A stretch of 41,349 bases of DNA from a virus. Where the stretch lies: IMG/VR virus record IMGVR_UViG_3300025652_000161, positions 1 through 41,349 of that record, one strand, 5' to 3'. Every line of letters starts with the position of its first letter. Position 1 is the stretch's first letter. Positions 1 to 6,104 of this stretch are shown piece after piece. The notes under the pieces were generated by a model. The model made no database searches and was not told where the DNA came from. It saw only the letters and a list, made by a program, of their open reading frames with translations. The position numbers were made by a program, and so were the translations under genes.

Positions 1-60
1 GATTTGTGGTTCTACTTGTACTCGGAAGAGCTATCAGCGCTGGGGTTCTTCGATGAATGA
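1..60 (+). CDS. C-terminal end of small MazG-like protein (left copy, cut by window edge)
   Basis: The window opens in frame inside this gene: the last 19 codons and the TGA are identical to the end of the 73-codon gene at 40078-40299. Only the C-terminal helix remains, beginning DLWFYLYSEEL. See the full copy for the family discussion. Confidence 0.8.
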   Translation, partial: DLWFYLYSEELSALGFFDE

Positions 61-113
61 CGCACATCGATCTGTTCAGCGGGATCGGGGGGTTCGCATG
101 GCTTACGTGCTAA
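57..113 (+). pseudogene. Remnant of cytosine-5 methyltransferase gene
   Basis: The ATG overlaps the stop of the preceding gene (ATGA), as in the right copy. The frame encodes the N-terminus with motif I (DLFSGIGGF). It then crosses the deletion junction at 98-100, reads four foreign codons and stops at 111-113. Everything from motif I to motif X is gone, so this copy cannot be active. The junction shares only a single T between the two sides. Confidence 0.85.
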
Positions 114-121
114 TACAGACG

Positions 122-346
122 CTACTCAATCATCAGCCCAGCAGCAGCGAGTCGGCCCCGCAAGCGCTGGCGAATGATCTCCAATGACTGGGCTGAATAG
201 TACTCACCGCCCATGTTAAGCACGTCGGTCAGTAGCTCGTCCGTCTCGATCACCGTATCGCGATAGTCGATGGCACGCGCAGCTTGGAATGCCATTTGCT
301 CAAACAACTTTTTGTTGCGCTCCGTTAGAGTTTCTTCGTCCACCAT
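122..346 (-). CDS. Small conserved phage protein, unknown function (left copy)
   Basis: A 74-residue charged, helical protein (VDEETLTERNKKLFEQ near the start). It contains the phrase TDVLNMGGEYYSAQSLEIIRQ. I chose the ATG at 346 because it lies just inside the end of the upstream metallopeptidase gene, whose stop is at 325; such overlaps are the rule in this operon. The ORF could extend upstream to 382, but that part is antisense-like overlap. The right-end copy has GTG in place of this ATG. No function is recognised. Confidence 0.6.
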   Translation of the reverse strand: MVDEETLTERNKKLFEQMAFQAARAIDYRDTVIETDELLTDVLNMGGEYYSAQSLEIIRQRLRGRLAAAGLMIE

Positions 347-639
347 TTTGTGAAGTTTGGGTTGTCTTGTAATACCGTGCAAAGTCCTGTTGACAGCAGC
401 CGCACCAAGCGCTCTTCAGTCTGCTCTCCAGCCAGCGCCAGCGCGTCAAACAGCGCGTGGGTGATTTCGTGCAGCAAAGTATCTGCGACGGCTTGTGGTT
501 GCTGGTCGCCGTTCACCACGATTAGCTGTTCGGACACGTCGCAAAAACCGTGGCTGTCAGTCGCCGCTTCGATCTGGCGATCAACCCAGCGAATCTGGTA
601 TATCAAGTTTAGAATCTTGATTTGTTTCGGCGGCTCCAT
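325..639 (-). CDS. Zincin-like metallopeptidase-fold protein (HEITH)
   Basis: A 104-residue protein with the zinc-metallopeptidase signature HEITH at about residues 57-61, followed by ALFDALAL and a C-terminal VLQDNPNFTKWW. This shape is common in small phage proteins distantly related to SprT/IrrE-type zincins. The ATG at 639 is preferred over an upstream in-frame ATG at 777 because it has a G-rich ribosome-binding site two bases away and lies downstream of the terminator at 687-724. The longer version would read straight through that hairpin. Substrate unknown. It is the last-but-one gene of the leftward block. Confidence 0.7.
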   Translation of the reverse strand: MEPPKQIKILNLIYQIRWVDRQIEAATDSHGFCDVSEQLIVVNGDQQPQAVADTLLHEITHALFDALALAGEQTEERLVRLLSTGLCTVLQDNPNFTKWWTKKL

Positions 640-686
640 ACCCCCAGATAGTACCGAACTGGCTGTGAGCGTCCAACATGGGGTAC

Positions 687-724
687 AAAAAACCCCCGCC
701 GAGTCCTTCAAGCTCGACGGGGGG
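687..724 (-). terminator. Rho-independent terminator of the leftward operon
   Basis: Read on the minus strand, an 11-bp stem (one G-U pair) CCCCCGUCGAG/CUCGGCGGGGG closes a 9-base loop. It is followed directly by six U residues (A687-A692 on the plus strand). It sits between the gene ending at 756 and the metallopeptidase start at 639. On the plus strand one stem pair is a mismatch and there is no U-tract, so it works leftward only. Confidence 0.9.
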
Positions 725-755
725 AACACATATAACAAGTAACGCGGAAAACCAA

Positions 756-986
756 TCAAACCGCGCCGTGAGTACAATTTAGTACATTGCAGTCAGCATC
801 GTCAAGTATGTAAATATGCGCGTCAGCCACTTGATTTGCATAATTCAGCGCCAGCCCGAATGCACTCGCTTCTTCTTCTGAGTCGAATTCCCACGACTTG
901 ATCTCGTCTTGGCGTACCAGTGACGGATCGGAGTATTGCAGCCACGCGACCATCGACGCGCCGTGGATAGTGTACACGTAGATCAT
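756..986 (-). CDS. Small acidic protein of unknown function
   Basis: A 76-residue acidic protein (WEFDSEEEASAFGLALNYANQ, then HIYILDDADC). The spacing of the glutamates and the AFGLAL helix resembles small phage proteins built on one beta-hairpin and one helix, but no family is recognised. The start codon overlaps the stop of the upstream RlpA-like gene (ATGA at 983-986), so translation is probably coupled. It is the last gene before the terminator. Confidence 0.65.
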   Translation of the reverse strand: MIYVYTIHGASMVAWLQYSDPSLVRQDEIKSWEFDSEEEASAFGLALNYANQVADAHIYILDDADCNVLNCTHGAV

Positions 987-1348
987 GGAAGTATGGTCAG
1001 CTTCACTTTGATCAACCCAGCGTCCGTGTCGGCTAATTTTGCGAACGCTGCGCGGGACAAATCGATGCCACGATTCAGCCGCTTGGCTGGGCCGCGATCA
1101 TTCACGCGCACAATCACAAAGCGTGGCCCAAGCTGGACGCGTACCCGCGTGCCGAATGGGACATCCCACATGGCGCACGTCATGTCGCGTGGCTCAAACA
1201 CTTCGCCGGATGCTGTTAGATTCCCCGCGCACTCGTCGCCGTACCAACTAGCGGTAACAGTGGCAGTCGGCGGGGCGGCATAGGGGCGCGTCACGATCCA
1301 TGCGAATATGCACGCGCCGGTTACGATGGTGAGTATTATTGTTTTCAT
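983..1348 (-). CDS. RlpA-like septal-ring lytic transglycosylase (double-psi beta-barrel)
   Basis: A 121-residue protein with an N-terminal hydrophobic signal or membrane anchor (MKTIILTIVTGACIFAWIV). It then carries the RlpA core: ASWYGDECAGNLTASGE, VPFGTRVRV, RVNDRGPAKRLNRGIDLS. RlpA-type domains cleave or bind peptidoglycan glycan strands in the periplasm. The start at 1348 rather than 1447 is fixed by the ATGA overlap with the upstream gene's stop. A cell-wall enzyme in the leftward block rather than next to the holin is unusual; it may alter the wall early in infection or during lysogeny. Confidence 0.85.
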   Translation of the reverse strand: MKTIILTIVTGACIFAWIVTRPYAAPPTATVTASWYGDECAGNLTASGEVFEPRDMTCAMWDVPFGTRVRVQLGPRFVIVRVNDRGPAKRLNRGIDLSRAAFAKLADTDAGLIKVKLTILP

Positions 1349-1593
1349 GCGCTGTACTGTACTAATTCGTTGCAGTTGCGGATCATCCAGTGCTGGTTCC
1401 AGCGTGGTTTGCGCTTGAACGTCTCCATCTGTTCCTGGTTTTTCCATGTCGCCAGCTTGATGAACTTGTTCACATGCTTGGCTTTCAGCACGCCGCCGAA
1501 TCCGTTGTCACGGAGCCAGCGGCGGTGCATCAAGATGTCGTCTTGTATCCGGCGCAGTTCAAGCCGGAATTGTCGTGGGTTATTTAGTGTCAT
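1345..1593 (-). CDS. Small basic protein of unknown function
   Basis: An 82-residue protein rich in Arg, Lys, Trp and Asn (FRLELRRIQDDILMHRRWLRDNGFGG). It looks helical and basic, possibly nucleic-acid binding, but no family is recognised. It is coupled by four-base ATGA overlaps to the genes on both sides. Confidence 0.6.
   Translation of the reverse strand: MTLNNPRQFRLELRRIQDDILMHRRWLRDNGFGGVLKAKHVNKFIKLATWKNQEQMETFKRKPRWNQHWMIRNCNELVQYSA
1351..1365 (-). promoter_or_regulatory. Dispersed 15-bp motif copy (TTAGTACAGTACAGC)
   Basis: An exact match to the motif at 39848-39862, three bases upstream of the RlpA-like start codon on the minus strand. It lies inside the end of the upstream gene. 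The function is unknown; see findings. Confidence 0.4.
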
Positions 1594-1916
1594 AATGCTT
1601 GAGAGAATAGTGGGTCATGCCCGATCACTTCAGATACTTCGTCATCCGGCTCGCATTGGTAGATGAATAACATGTCTTCGCCATCCCAAAAGCTGACGAC
1701 GTGATAGTCACCAACGCGTGCGCTTATATGTGAGCCAGCGCCGTCGCTCCACGTTGACACGTCAGCGCGTGCGTAGTTGCGCGTCAGCTTGTCCGCGATA
1801 GTTTCCAGCGCATCAAACTCAACAACGCAAATGCCATCCGTGTAAAATAATTCCACATTTCTTGCCCATGCGTCAGCCAGCGTGGCCGCGTTTAGTAGTG
1901 ATTGTGTTTTTGTCAT
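1590..1916 (-). CDS. Unknown acidic protein of the leftward operon
   Basis: A 108-residue protein. The centre resembles an alternating beta structure (HISARVGDYHVVSFWDGEDMLFIYQCEPDDE) and the N-terminus is a helix. No motif points to a function. It shares ATGA overlaps with both neighbours, showing it is part of the transcribed series. Confidence 0.6.
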   Translation of the reverse strand: MTKTQSLLNAATLADAWARNVELFYTDGICVVEFDALETIADKLTRNYARADVSTWSDGAGSHISARVGDYHVVSFWDGEDMLFIYQCEPDDEVSEVIGHDPLFSQAL

Positions 1917-2293
1917 TCCTGGTTTTCTCCGATTGCTTTGGTGAGTGCATCCGTTGCCATGTCGGCGATGTCTTGCACTTGTTTGTTGGCTAATGGATTA
2001 CGCAACATGTCATCGCCAGCCGCGACATACTCGTCGAGCTTGTCATACGTGGCGTGCATGACAGCGACCATCGCCGACAAAGCGTCCAGCAACTCCGGCG
2101 CGGCTGCGATTAGCCGTGCGTTGGCTGATTCTGACTCCGAATAGACATCAGAAAAGCGTGTGCGTATGTCGGCAACAATCATGCTGCCATCATCACCGCC
2201 GCCGACCATTAAACAGTCTTCACCGTCAATCGTGATTCGTTGCAACAGTTGCCACGGGGCCGGAGTGTGTTTGAGTTTGGTTTCTAGTTTCAT
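1913..2293 (-). CDS. HTPxPW / NARLIAAAPELL phage protein
   Basis: A 126-residue protein with two hallmarks seen in many phage and prophage proteins of unknown function: an N-terminal HTPAPW box and a central ANARLIAAAPELLDAL helix. A C-terminal helical tail follows. Such proteins usually sit in accessory early regions, as here. The molecular role is not known. Its start is embedded in the 16-base leader AAAAACTGATATGAAA, which is repeated at the next upstream gene. Confidence 0.7.
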   Translation of the reverse strand: MKLETKLKHTPAPWQLLQRITIDGEDCLMVGGGDDGSMIVADIRTRFSDVYSESESANARLIAAAPELLDALSAMVAVMHATYDKLDEYVAAGDDMLRNPLANKQVQDIADMATDALTKAIGENQE

Positions 2294-2294
2294 A

Positions 2295-2729
2295 TCAGTT
2301 TTTGGGATAGTGTTTCATTTCGATTTGGAAGCTTCTCAACATACTGCTGTAGTGACAAAAACCATCCAGCCCATCGCTATGCGGCTCGTAAATTGCGTGG
2401 ACGCTTTCCACGTCTTCAATCTTCGCTTCGATAGTGTTTTCACCCCATACCATTGCCAGCGTCCCGCGACCACTCCCCCAATATTGCAGCTTACCGTGCA
2501 AATTGATCCGCGTTCCGCTCGCGACATAACCCACGGACGTCTTGTTAAACATTTGGAAATTCAAATAGCCTCTGACTTTCCGTTTTCCGTGGGCGTGGGT
2601 TTGTGATTCGATAAACCACTTCAAGCATTCATCGCTTTTGCCGGTGATCGTTGAGCTACCGCCCAAGTTGTATTTGCATCCGTCATGCTTGTAATAAACA
2701 TGAATCGGATATTCGTTTTGGTTTTTCAT
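2295..2729 (-). CDS. Unknown protein, first gene behind a leftward promoter
   Basis: A 144-residue protein of mixed charge (KYNLGGSSTITGKSDECLKWFIES, then GKLQYWGSGRGTLAMVWGE). The pattern suggests a beta-rich domain. No family recognised. It starts about 40 bases downstream of the GTAAGA-17-TAATAC promoter at 2773-2801. The ATG sits in the A-rich leader AAAAACTGATATGAAA, without a Shine-Dalgarno sequence. Confidence 0.65.
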   Translation of the reverse strand: MKNQNEYPIHVYYKHDGCKYNLGGSSTITGKSDECLKWFIESQTHAHGKRKVRGYLNFQMFNKTSVGYVASGTRINLHGKLQYWGSGRGTLAMVWGENTIEAKIEDVESVHAIYEPHSDGLDGFCHYSSMLRSFQIEMKHYPKN

Positions 2730-2772
2730 ATCAGTTTTTTTGTTGCCCCATCTATGGCCGGAGCCGCCAAGT

Positions 2773-2801
2773 GTATTACGCTGTAATGTGCTAAATCTTA
2801 C
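2773..2801 (-). promoter_or_regulatory. Leftward promoter candidate, containing a dispersed motif
   Basis: On the minus strand GTAAGA (2796-2801) is followed after exactly 17 bases by TAATAC (2773-2778). The same arrangement, sharing GTAAGATTTAGC, lies upstream of the gene at 5405. The spacer contains TAGCACATTACAGCGT, which recurs exactly at 10607-10622. It occupies one of the few gaps in the leftward gene block. Confidence 0.5.
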
Positions 2802-3013
2802 GCTGTTTTTTCGTCGATCCCAACCAAGCCGCCGTTACGCGGTGCGGCATAGCAGCGGTCGTCGCCGTCCCAAATACCGTCGCCGTTAACTGCTCCGAGA
2901 TAATGAAAGCCGCCGATCCGCTTCATCAGCTTGTCTTGGGCTTCTTCTGCTGTGTTGTACCAATTAGTTTGGTATGCTTCGCTTGAGTTTCGGTATGTCG
3001 CTTTGTATTTCAT
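2798..3013 (-). CDS. Small unknown protein
   Basis: A 71-residue protein (KYKATYRNSSEAYQTNWYNTAEEAQDKLMKRIGG). The beta strand followed by a TAEEA helix resembles small single-domain phage proteins, but no family is recognised. The start overlaps the stop of the upstream gene (ATGA at 3010-3013). Confidence 0.6.
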   Translation of the reverse strand: MKYKATYRNSSEAYQTNWYNTAEEAQDKLMKRIGGFHYLGAVNGDGIWDGDDRCYAAPRNGGLVGIDEKTA

Positions 3014-3339
3014 GTTCCTGGTATTTCTGGTTTAGTAGATAATTCCAAATTATAGCCGCACGTAGGGCCATGTTCGCCAAGCACCCAAGGCGCGTGCCGC
3101 TTCAGCACCCGCGTTTGCGCGTCAGCTACCATCTGAATCCACGGGCATCCGTCATTGACTGGGTCAAATTGCACGTAGCTCGTCAATTCGCCGTAATGCT
3201 GCGCGTAGAATATCGCCAGCTTGGCTTTGTCAGACAGCCCGTCGAACCATTCGCCCAGCGCTTGAACGCACTTGTCGCGATCCGAATGTGCAGACTGGTC
3301 ACTCCAGTCCATTGAGTCTATTTCGTATGTGATTTTCAT
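3010..3339 (-). CDS. Unknown protein
   Basis: A 109-residue protein with Trp-rich segments (DSMDWSDQSAHSDRDKCVQALGEWFDGLSDKAKLAIFYAQHYGE). Acidic N-terminus; the middle is a predicted amphipathic helix pair. No recognised family. It is coupled to the downstream gene by ATGA and separated from the upstream gene by six bases. Confidence 0.6.
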   Translation of the reverse strand: MKITYEIDSMDWSDQSAHSDRDKCVQALGEWFDGLSDKAKLAIFYAQHYGELTSYVQFDPVNDGCPWIQMVADAQTRVLKRHAPWVLGEHGPTCGYNLELSTKPEIPGT

Positions 3340-3345
3340 GGTGCT

Positions 3346-3714
3346 TCAAAAGACTTGAAATACGACTGTCTTGTCCGACGTGACGCCAGCGTAGCCGTAG
3401 CCGTTATCGTTTAAATATTCCAAAACGACTTCTTCGCGCTCGTCGTCGTCTAGCTCGTCAGCTTCGCCGTCGTCGTCGCCAAACGGCGTGCTGTTGGGCA
3501 TCTCGATGCTGTAGTTGTCAATGATCTCGTCGAGTGTCATCTCGCTGAAGTCGCAGCAGATCGCGATCACGTCGTACTCGATCGTCGTCCCGCAATCGTC
3601 TTCCAGTTGCTCGAAATGCTCGAAAAGCACTCGCAGCCCGTCGTAGCTGAAGTTGTCGGGGCGTAGCTGCTCAAAGCCGCGCCGGAAGTCGTGTTGAGTA
3701 AGTGTTTTGATCAT
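3346..3714 (-). CDS. Acidic protein of unknown function
   Basis: A 122-residue, strongly acidic protein: residues around 75-95 contain GDDDGEADELDDDEREE. It begins with a basic stretch (TLTQHDFRRGFEQLRPDNFSYDGL). Acidic small phage proteins sometimes act as DNA mimics, but nothing specific shows that here. Its start overlaps the stop of the 56-residue gene upstream (ATGA at 3711-3714). Confidence 0.6.
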   Translation of the reverse strand: MIKTLTQHDFRRGFEQLRPDNFSYDGLRVLFEHFEQLEDDCGTTIEYDVIAICCDFSEMTLDEIIDNYSIEMPNSTPFGDDDGEADELDDDEREEVVLEYLNDNGYGYAGVTSDKTVVFQVF

Positions 3715-3881
3715 GCTTTTGCCTCCAAGTATAGTGCTTGCAAACGCTTCCGCGCTGCCATGAATGCTGGTTCAGTTAAGTTTAACGTGCGTTCATCATA
3801 CCCCCACGGTTGGTAGCCATGAGTTGCTGTCATGCGCTCCCACATCTTCCTGTAGGTTCTGTGTATTTGTTTTTTGTTCAT
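3711..3881 (-). CDS. 56-residue basic protein
   Basis: An open frame of 56 codons (MNKKQIHRTYRKMWERMTATH..., ending LQALYLEAKA). It is supported by perfect four-base ATGA overlaps at both ends: its ATG at 3879-3881 with the upstream stop, and its TGA at 3711-3713 with the downstream ATG. Helical and basic. Function not recognised. Confidence 0.65.
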   Translation of the reverse strand: MNKKQIHRTYRKMWERMTATHGYQPWGYDERTLNLTEPAFMAARKRLQALYLEAKA

Positions 3882-4198
3882 GCTTTTGCTCCCGTGATGG
3901 TGATTTTGCTTTTAACGACTACAACGCTGACGCTGTCGCCGACGTTTCCCAAATTCTCGACAAGCTCGCCGCGCAAATCCAACACGGGAAGTGCTTTGCC
4001 GTGATTCATCACGCGGGAGACTTTGCGCTTGGTTGGTTCAGCGCTGGGCGTGATTGTCAGCACGTTGCCGCGCTGTTTGGTTGCGATCGCTACGCCGTAG
4101 TCAAATCCGGCGTCAACGAGTTTGGGATTCCACAAGCAGACTCGCTTCTTTTGCTTGTTTTGCCCAATTCGGGCTGTTTGTTTGTGTATTGGTTTCAT
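3878..4198 (-). CDS. Possible AbrB/SymE-like beta protein
   Basis: A 106-residue protein. The first third is basic. The rest reads as two short beta units: AGFDYGVAIATKQRGNVLTIT, then a segment with ALPVLDLRGEL, LGNVGDSVSVVVVK and ITIT. The phrasing 'G, gap, GDxVxVxV, K, ITIT' resembles swapped-hairpin AbrB/SymE-type folds, which bind DNA or RNA. The similarity is weak and unverified. The downstream gene overlaps by ATGA. Confidence 0.5.
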   Translation of the reverse strand: MKPIHKQTARIGQNKQKKRVCLWNPKLVDAGFDYGVAIATKQRGNVLTITPSAEPTKRKVSRVMNHGKALPVLDLRGELVENLGNVGDSVSVVVVKSKITITGAKA

Positions 4199-4312
4199 GG
4201 TTTTTGTGGCTCTCGCCGTTTGTATTTACGTTTCGGGGTTGTGTTTCTTACTTTTAAGCGATCGCAATGCGTCGCGGTCTACACTCCGAAGAGCGCAGAG
4301 CGCGGGGCATTA
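4199..4312. other. Short gap in leftward operon
   Basis: About 110 bases without a convincing gene. An 18-codon frame starts in TGATAATG directly after the upstream stop but has no recognisable content. The last part before 4198 is A-rich with GAGAG, which may serve as a ribosome-binding site. Confidence 0.4.
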
Positions 4313-4981
4313 TCAATACTCGGCGTTGGTGTATGGCGTGAGTACGGCTGTTTTGCCGGTGAGAGTGCGTGCCATAAAGCCGCCCAGCTTTTCGGAATAG
4401 CGTGTGATGACTTCCCACTTCCGCGCGACAAAAAGCTCTGCTAGTTCGCAAGTGGGGTTTTGGGCGTAGCCAATGCTGGCCCGTTCATTCTCGTTTTCCA
4501 ATGGCTCGCCGTTCAAGTCGGCGACGTACCAACCAAGCGTCCAGTCGAGAAAGTAGCTATCGGCCAAGCTGTCAACGGGGCCGAATAATTCCACGTTGCC
4601 GTAGTTGCCGCGTGGATCGCCGCCCAAGTGGCGCTCGATTGCAACGTATACGTCGTCGCTGTAATACCACTCACCGCAAGACGTATCGTCAGTCGGTGAA
4701 AAAACAACGTATTGAAAGTCGCCAGAGAAGTTGTTTTCGTGGTTGTACGTGTTCTCACACTCCGACGCGGTGTATTCGCGGCCCGTCATGGTTTCAATTT
4801 CGGCTTTGATCCGCGCTATATTCGGCATCATCCAGCCGTCAATACCGTTGTTAGGCGTGTTTATGCCGTCAAGCAATCGGTCAACGCCATCATTCTGGAC
4901 TGGTTCCCCCAGTATGGACTTGATCCACGCGTCGCGGTCGATTGACGTGTACTCGTAGTTTTTTTGGTCGATGTTAATCAT
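4313..4981 (-). CDS. Unknown 222-residue acidic protein
   Basis: A 222-residue protein, acidic and aromatic-rich. It has segments such as WIKSILGEPVQNDG, MTGREYTASECENTYNHENNF and SYFLDWTLGWYVADLNGEP. There is no signal peptide and no membrane segment. I do not recognise it. It is the largest gene of the leftward block and follows the first gene by 19 bases, so it is probably expressed early from the promoter at 5431-5459. Confidence 0.65.
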   Translation of the reverse strand: MINIDQKNYEYTSIDRDAWIKSILGEPVQNDGVDRLLDGINTPNNGIDGWMMPNIARIKAEIETMTGREYTASECENTYNHENNFSGDFQYVVFSPTDDTSCGEWYYSDDVYVAIERHLGGDPRGNYGNVELFGPVDSLADSYFLDWTLGWYVADLNGEPLENENERASIGYAQNPTCELAELFVARKWEVITRYSEKLGGFMARTLTGKTAVLTPYTNAEY

Positions 4982-5000
4982 TGTTTTTGTGTTTTGTTTT

Positions 5001-5405
5001 TTAGCCGTAGTAGACCACTCCTCGCTTGTTTTCGGCGCGAAGCACTACGTCTTGAAAAGTGGTTTTGGAGTCGATGCTTGCGCCCGTCTCAACGTCGGTA
5101 AAGCACTTGTCGCGACGCGGGTTGTAAGTGCATTTGCCCATAGCCGGATACGTGAAAGTGACGCTTGACGGGCTGAGTGCTTGCGCCAGCGAGAACTTGT
5201 CAATTTCACCAATAACCCAAGCGTGAACCGACTTCTTGCCGCCGTCCGCTATCTTCTGGCGTGCTTTGTCATTCACGTGGAAGCGTGCGTTGACTAAGTG
5301 GATGTTACTTGTGTAGCCAATCACCTTGCCGTTTTGCACTACGCTAAAAACGTAATTGCCTTGCTTGGCTTGGTTAATGTTCCAGTATACTTTTATTTTT
5401 TGCAT
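5001..5405 (-). CDS. First gene of the leftward operon, unknown function
   Basis: A 134-residue basic protein (MQKIKVYWNINQAKQGNYVFSV). A beta-rich first half with NGKVIGYTSNIHLVNARFHVND is followed by HAWVIGEIDKFS. Not recognised. The promoter candidate at 5431-5459 lies about 25 bases upstream. Being first in an operon read away from the terminase suggests early expression. Confidence 0.65.
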   Translation of the reverse strand: MQKIKVYWNINQAKQGNYVFSVVQNGKVIGYTSNIHLVNARFHVNDKARQKIADGGKKSVHAWVIGEIDKFSLAQALSPSSVTFTYPAMGKCTYNPRRDKCFTDVETGASIDSKTTFQDVVLRAENKRGVVYYG

Positions 5406-5430
5406 TTTGGTTTTTCTCTCTCGTCGTGGT

Positions 5431-5459
5431 GTTATACGTGTGGCGGGGCTAAATCTTAC
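5431..5459 (-). promoter_or_regulatory. Leftward promoter of the small-gene block
   Basis: On the minus strand GTAAGA (5454-5459), a 17-base spacer and TATAAC (5431-5436) precede the gene starting at 5405. It shares GTAAGATTTAGC with the promoter candidate at 2773-2801. It sits in the roughly 100-base divergent gap before the rightward terminase genes. Confidence 0.55.
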
Positions 5460-5505
5460 TGCAAAGAGCTATACAAGCCGAAACTATCCGGTAAAAGTAG
5501 CCGTC

Positions 5506-5922
5506 ATGGCGAAAACGGGGCGACCAAGTAAAAGAACACCGGAGATTGAAGCGAAGCTTGAACGTGCGCTGGGCAACGGGCTTTCGCGGGATTCGGCCAG
5601 CAAATTCGCCGGAATTGGGCGTGAAACGCTGGCGCAATGGGCGAAGCGAGATGCTACTTTCGGGGCGAAATTGGCTGAAATTGAGAGCGCTTGGGAATTG
5701 CGGATGGTAGAGGCGGCGACCAACGGCATCCAAAAGCAACCCAAGCTGGCTGTAGATTTGCTCGAAAGACGGCGTAGCGCGTGGAATAAAGACGCACAAT
5801 CCGGCCAACTTGCAACCAACGGGCGAAACTCCATTGCTCCCGCGCTGGTCATTGCGCTAATGAACGCGCCAGAAACAAACGCCAAGCGAACGCCAGCGAC
5901 GCAAGTGATTGACGTACAATGA
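5506..5922 (+). CDS. Small terminase subunit-like DNA-binding protein
   Basis: A 138-residue protein. The N-terminus (AKTGRPSKRTPEIEAKLERALGNG, then SRDSASKFAGIGRETLAQWAKRD) is a helix-turn-helix of the type found in phage small terminases. A helical centre follows (IESAWELRMVEAATNG, QPKLAVDLLERR). The small terminase recognises the packaging site and loads the large subunit. It is the first rightward gene, about 0.5 kb before the large terminase. The ATG at 5506 is preferred over an upstream start at 5356 that would overlap the divergent promoter region. The Shine-Dalgarno is weak. Confidence 0.75.
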   Translation: MAKTGRPSKRTPEIEAKLERALGNGLSRDSASKFAGIGRETLAQWAKRDATFGAKLAEIESAWELRMVEAATNGIQKQPKLAVDLLERRRSAWNKDAQSGQLATNGRNSIAPALVIALMNAPETNAKRTPATQVIDVQ

Positions 5923-6104
5923 CAAGCGTTGTCTTGACCGGACAGCGTGCAGCTATGGTGATCGCGTGCGATCGCGCACATGACGCGCGTTTTCCTGGCC
6001 CCACGACACGGGGGGTGGCCCACCCCCACGACGGGGTAGTGTTTATAATATATACCCCCCATCCAACACGCCCCATATTTTGTCAAGGGGCATTAATTCC
6101 ATGA
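5919..6104 (+). CDS. Doubtful 61-codon frame between terminase small subunit and ArfA-like gene
   Basis: This frame begins with an ATGA overlap of the small-terminase stop and ends with TGA overlapping the next ATG at 6101, as real coupled genes here do. The translated sequence (TTRGVAHPHDGVVFIIYTPHP) does not look like a folded protein, and a strong GC hairpin lies inside it. Listed because of the double overlap; it may be non-coding. Confidence 0.25.
   Translation: MTSVVLTGQRAAMVIACDRAHDARFPGPTTRGVAHPHDGVVFIIYTPHPTRPIFCQGALIP
6011..6027 (+). other. GC-rich perfect hairpin
   Basis: GGGGGTGG and CCACCCCC form 8-bp arms around a single base. There is no following U-tract, so it is not a typical terminator. 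It lies between the small terminase and the iterons, with a TATAAT box 17 bases downstream at 6044-6049. It could be packaging- or regulation-related; unproven. Confidence 0.5.

Larger units (their letters stand above)
1..479. repeat. Left copy of terminal redundancy, carrying a 631-bp deletion
   Basis: Bases 1-99 are identical to 40240-40338. From base 100 the match jumps to 40970 and continues to the window end (479 matches 41349). The missing 631 bp is the body of the cytosine methyltransferase gene. The second segment carries many substitutions relative to the right copy, so this is not a simple exact assembly overlap. It may be a circular or redundant genome assembled from two coexisting variants. 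Confidence 0.9.

Noticed and set aside
4254-4451. 65-codon minus-strand frame beginning at 4451
   Set aside because: It lies in an alternative frame of the 222-residue gene and has no recognisable content.
6010-6060. Hairpin considered as a terminator for the small-terminase gene
   Set aside because: It lacks the U-tract that follows the real terminators at 687-724 and 12737-12780.
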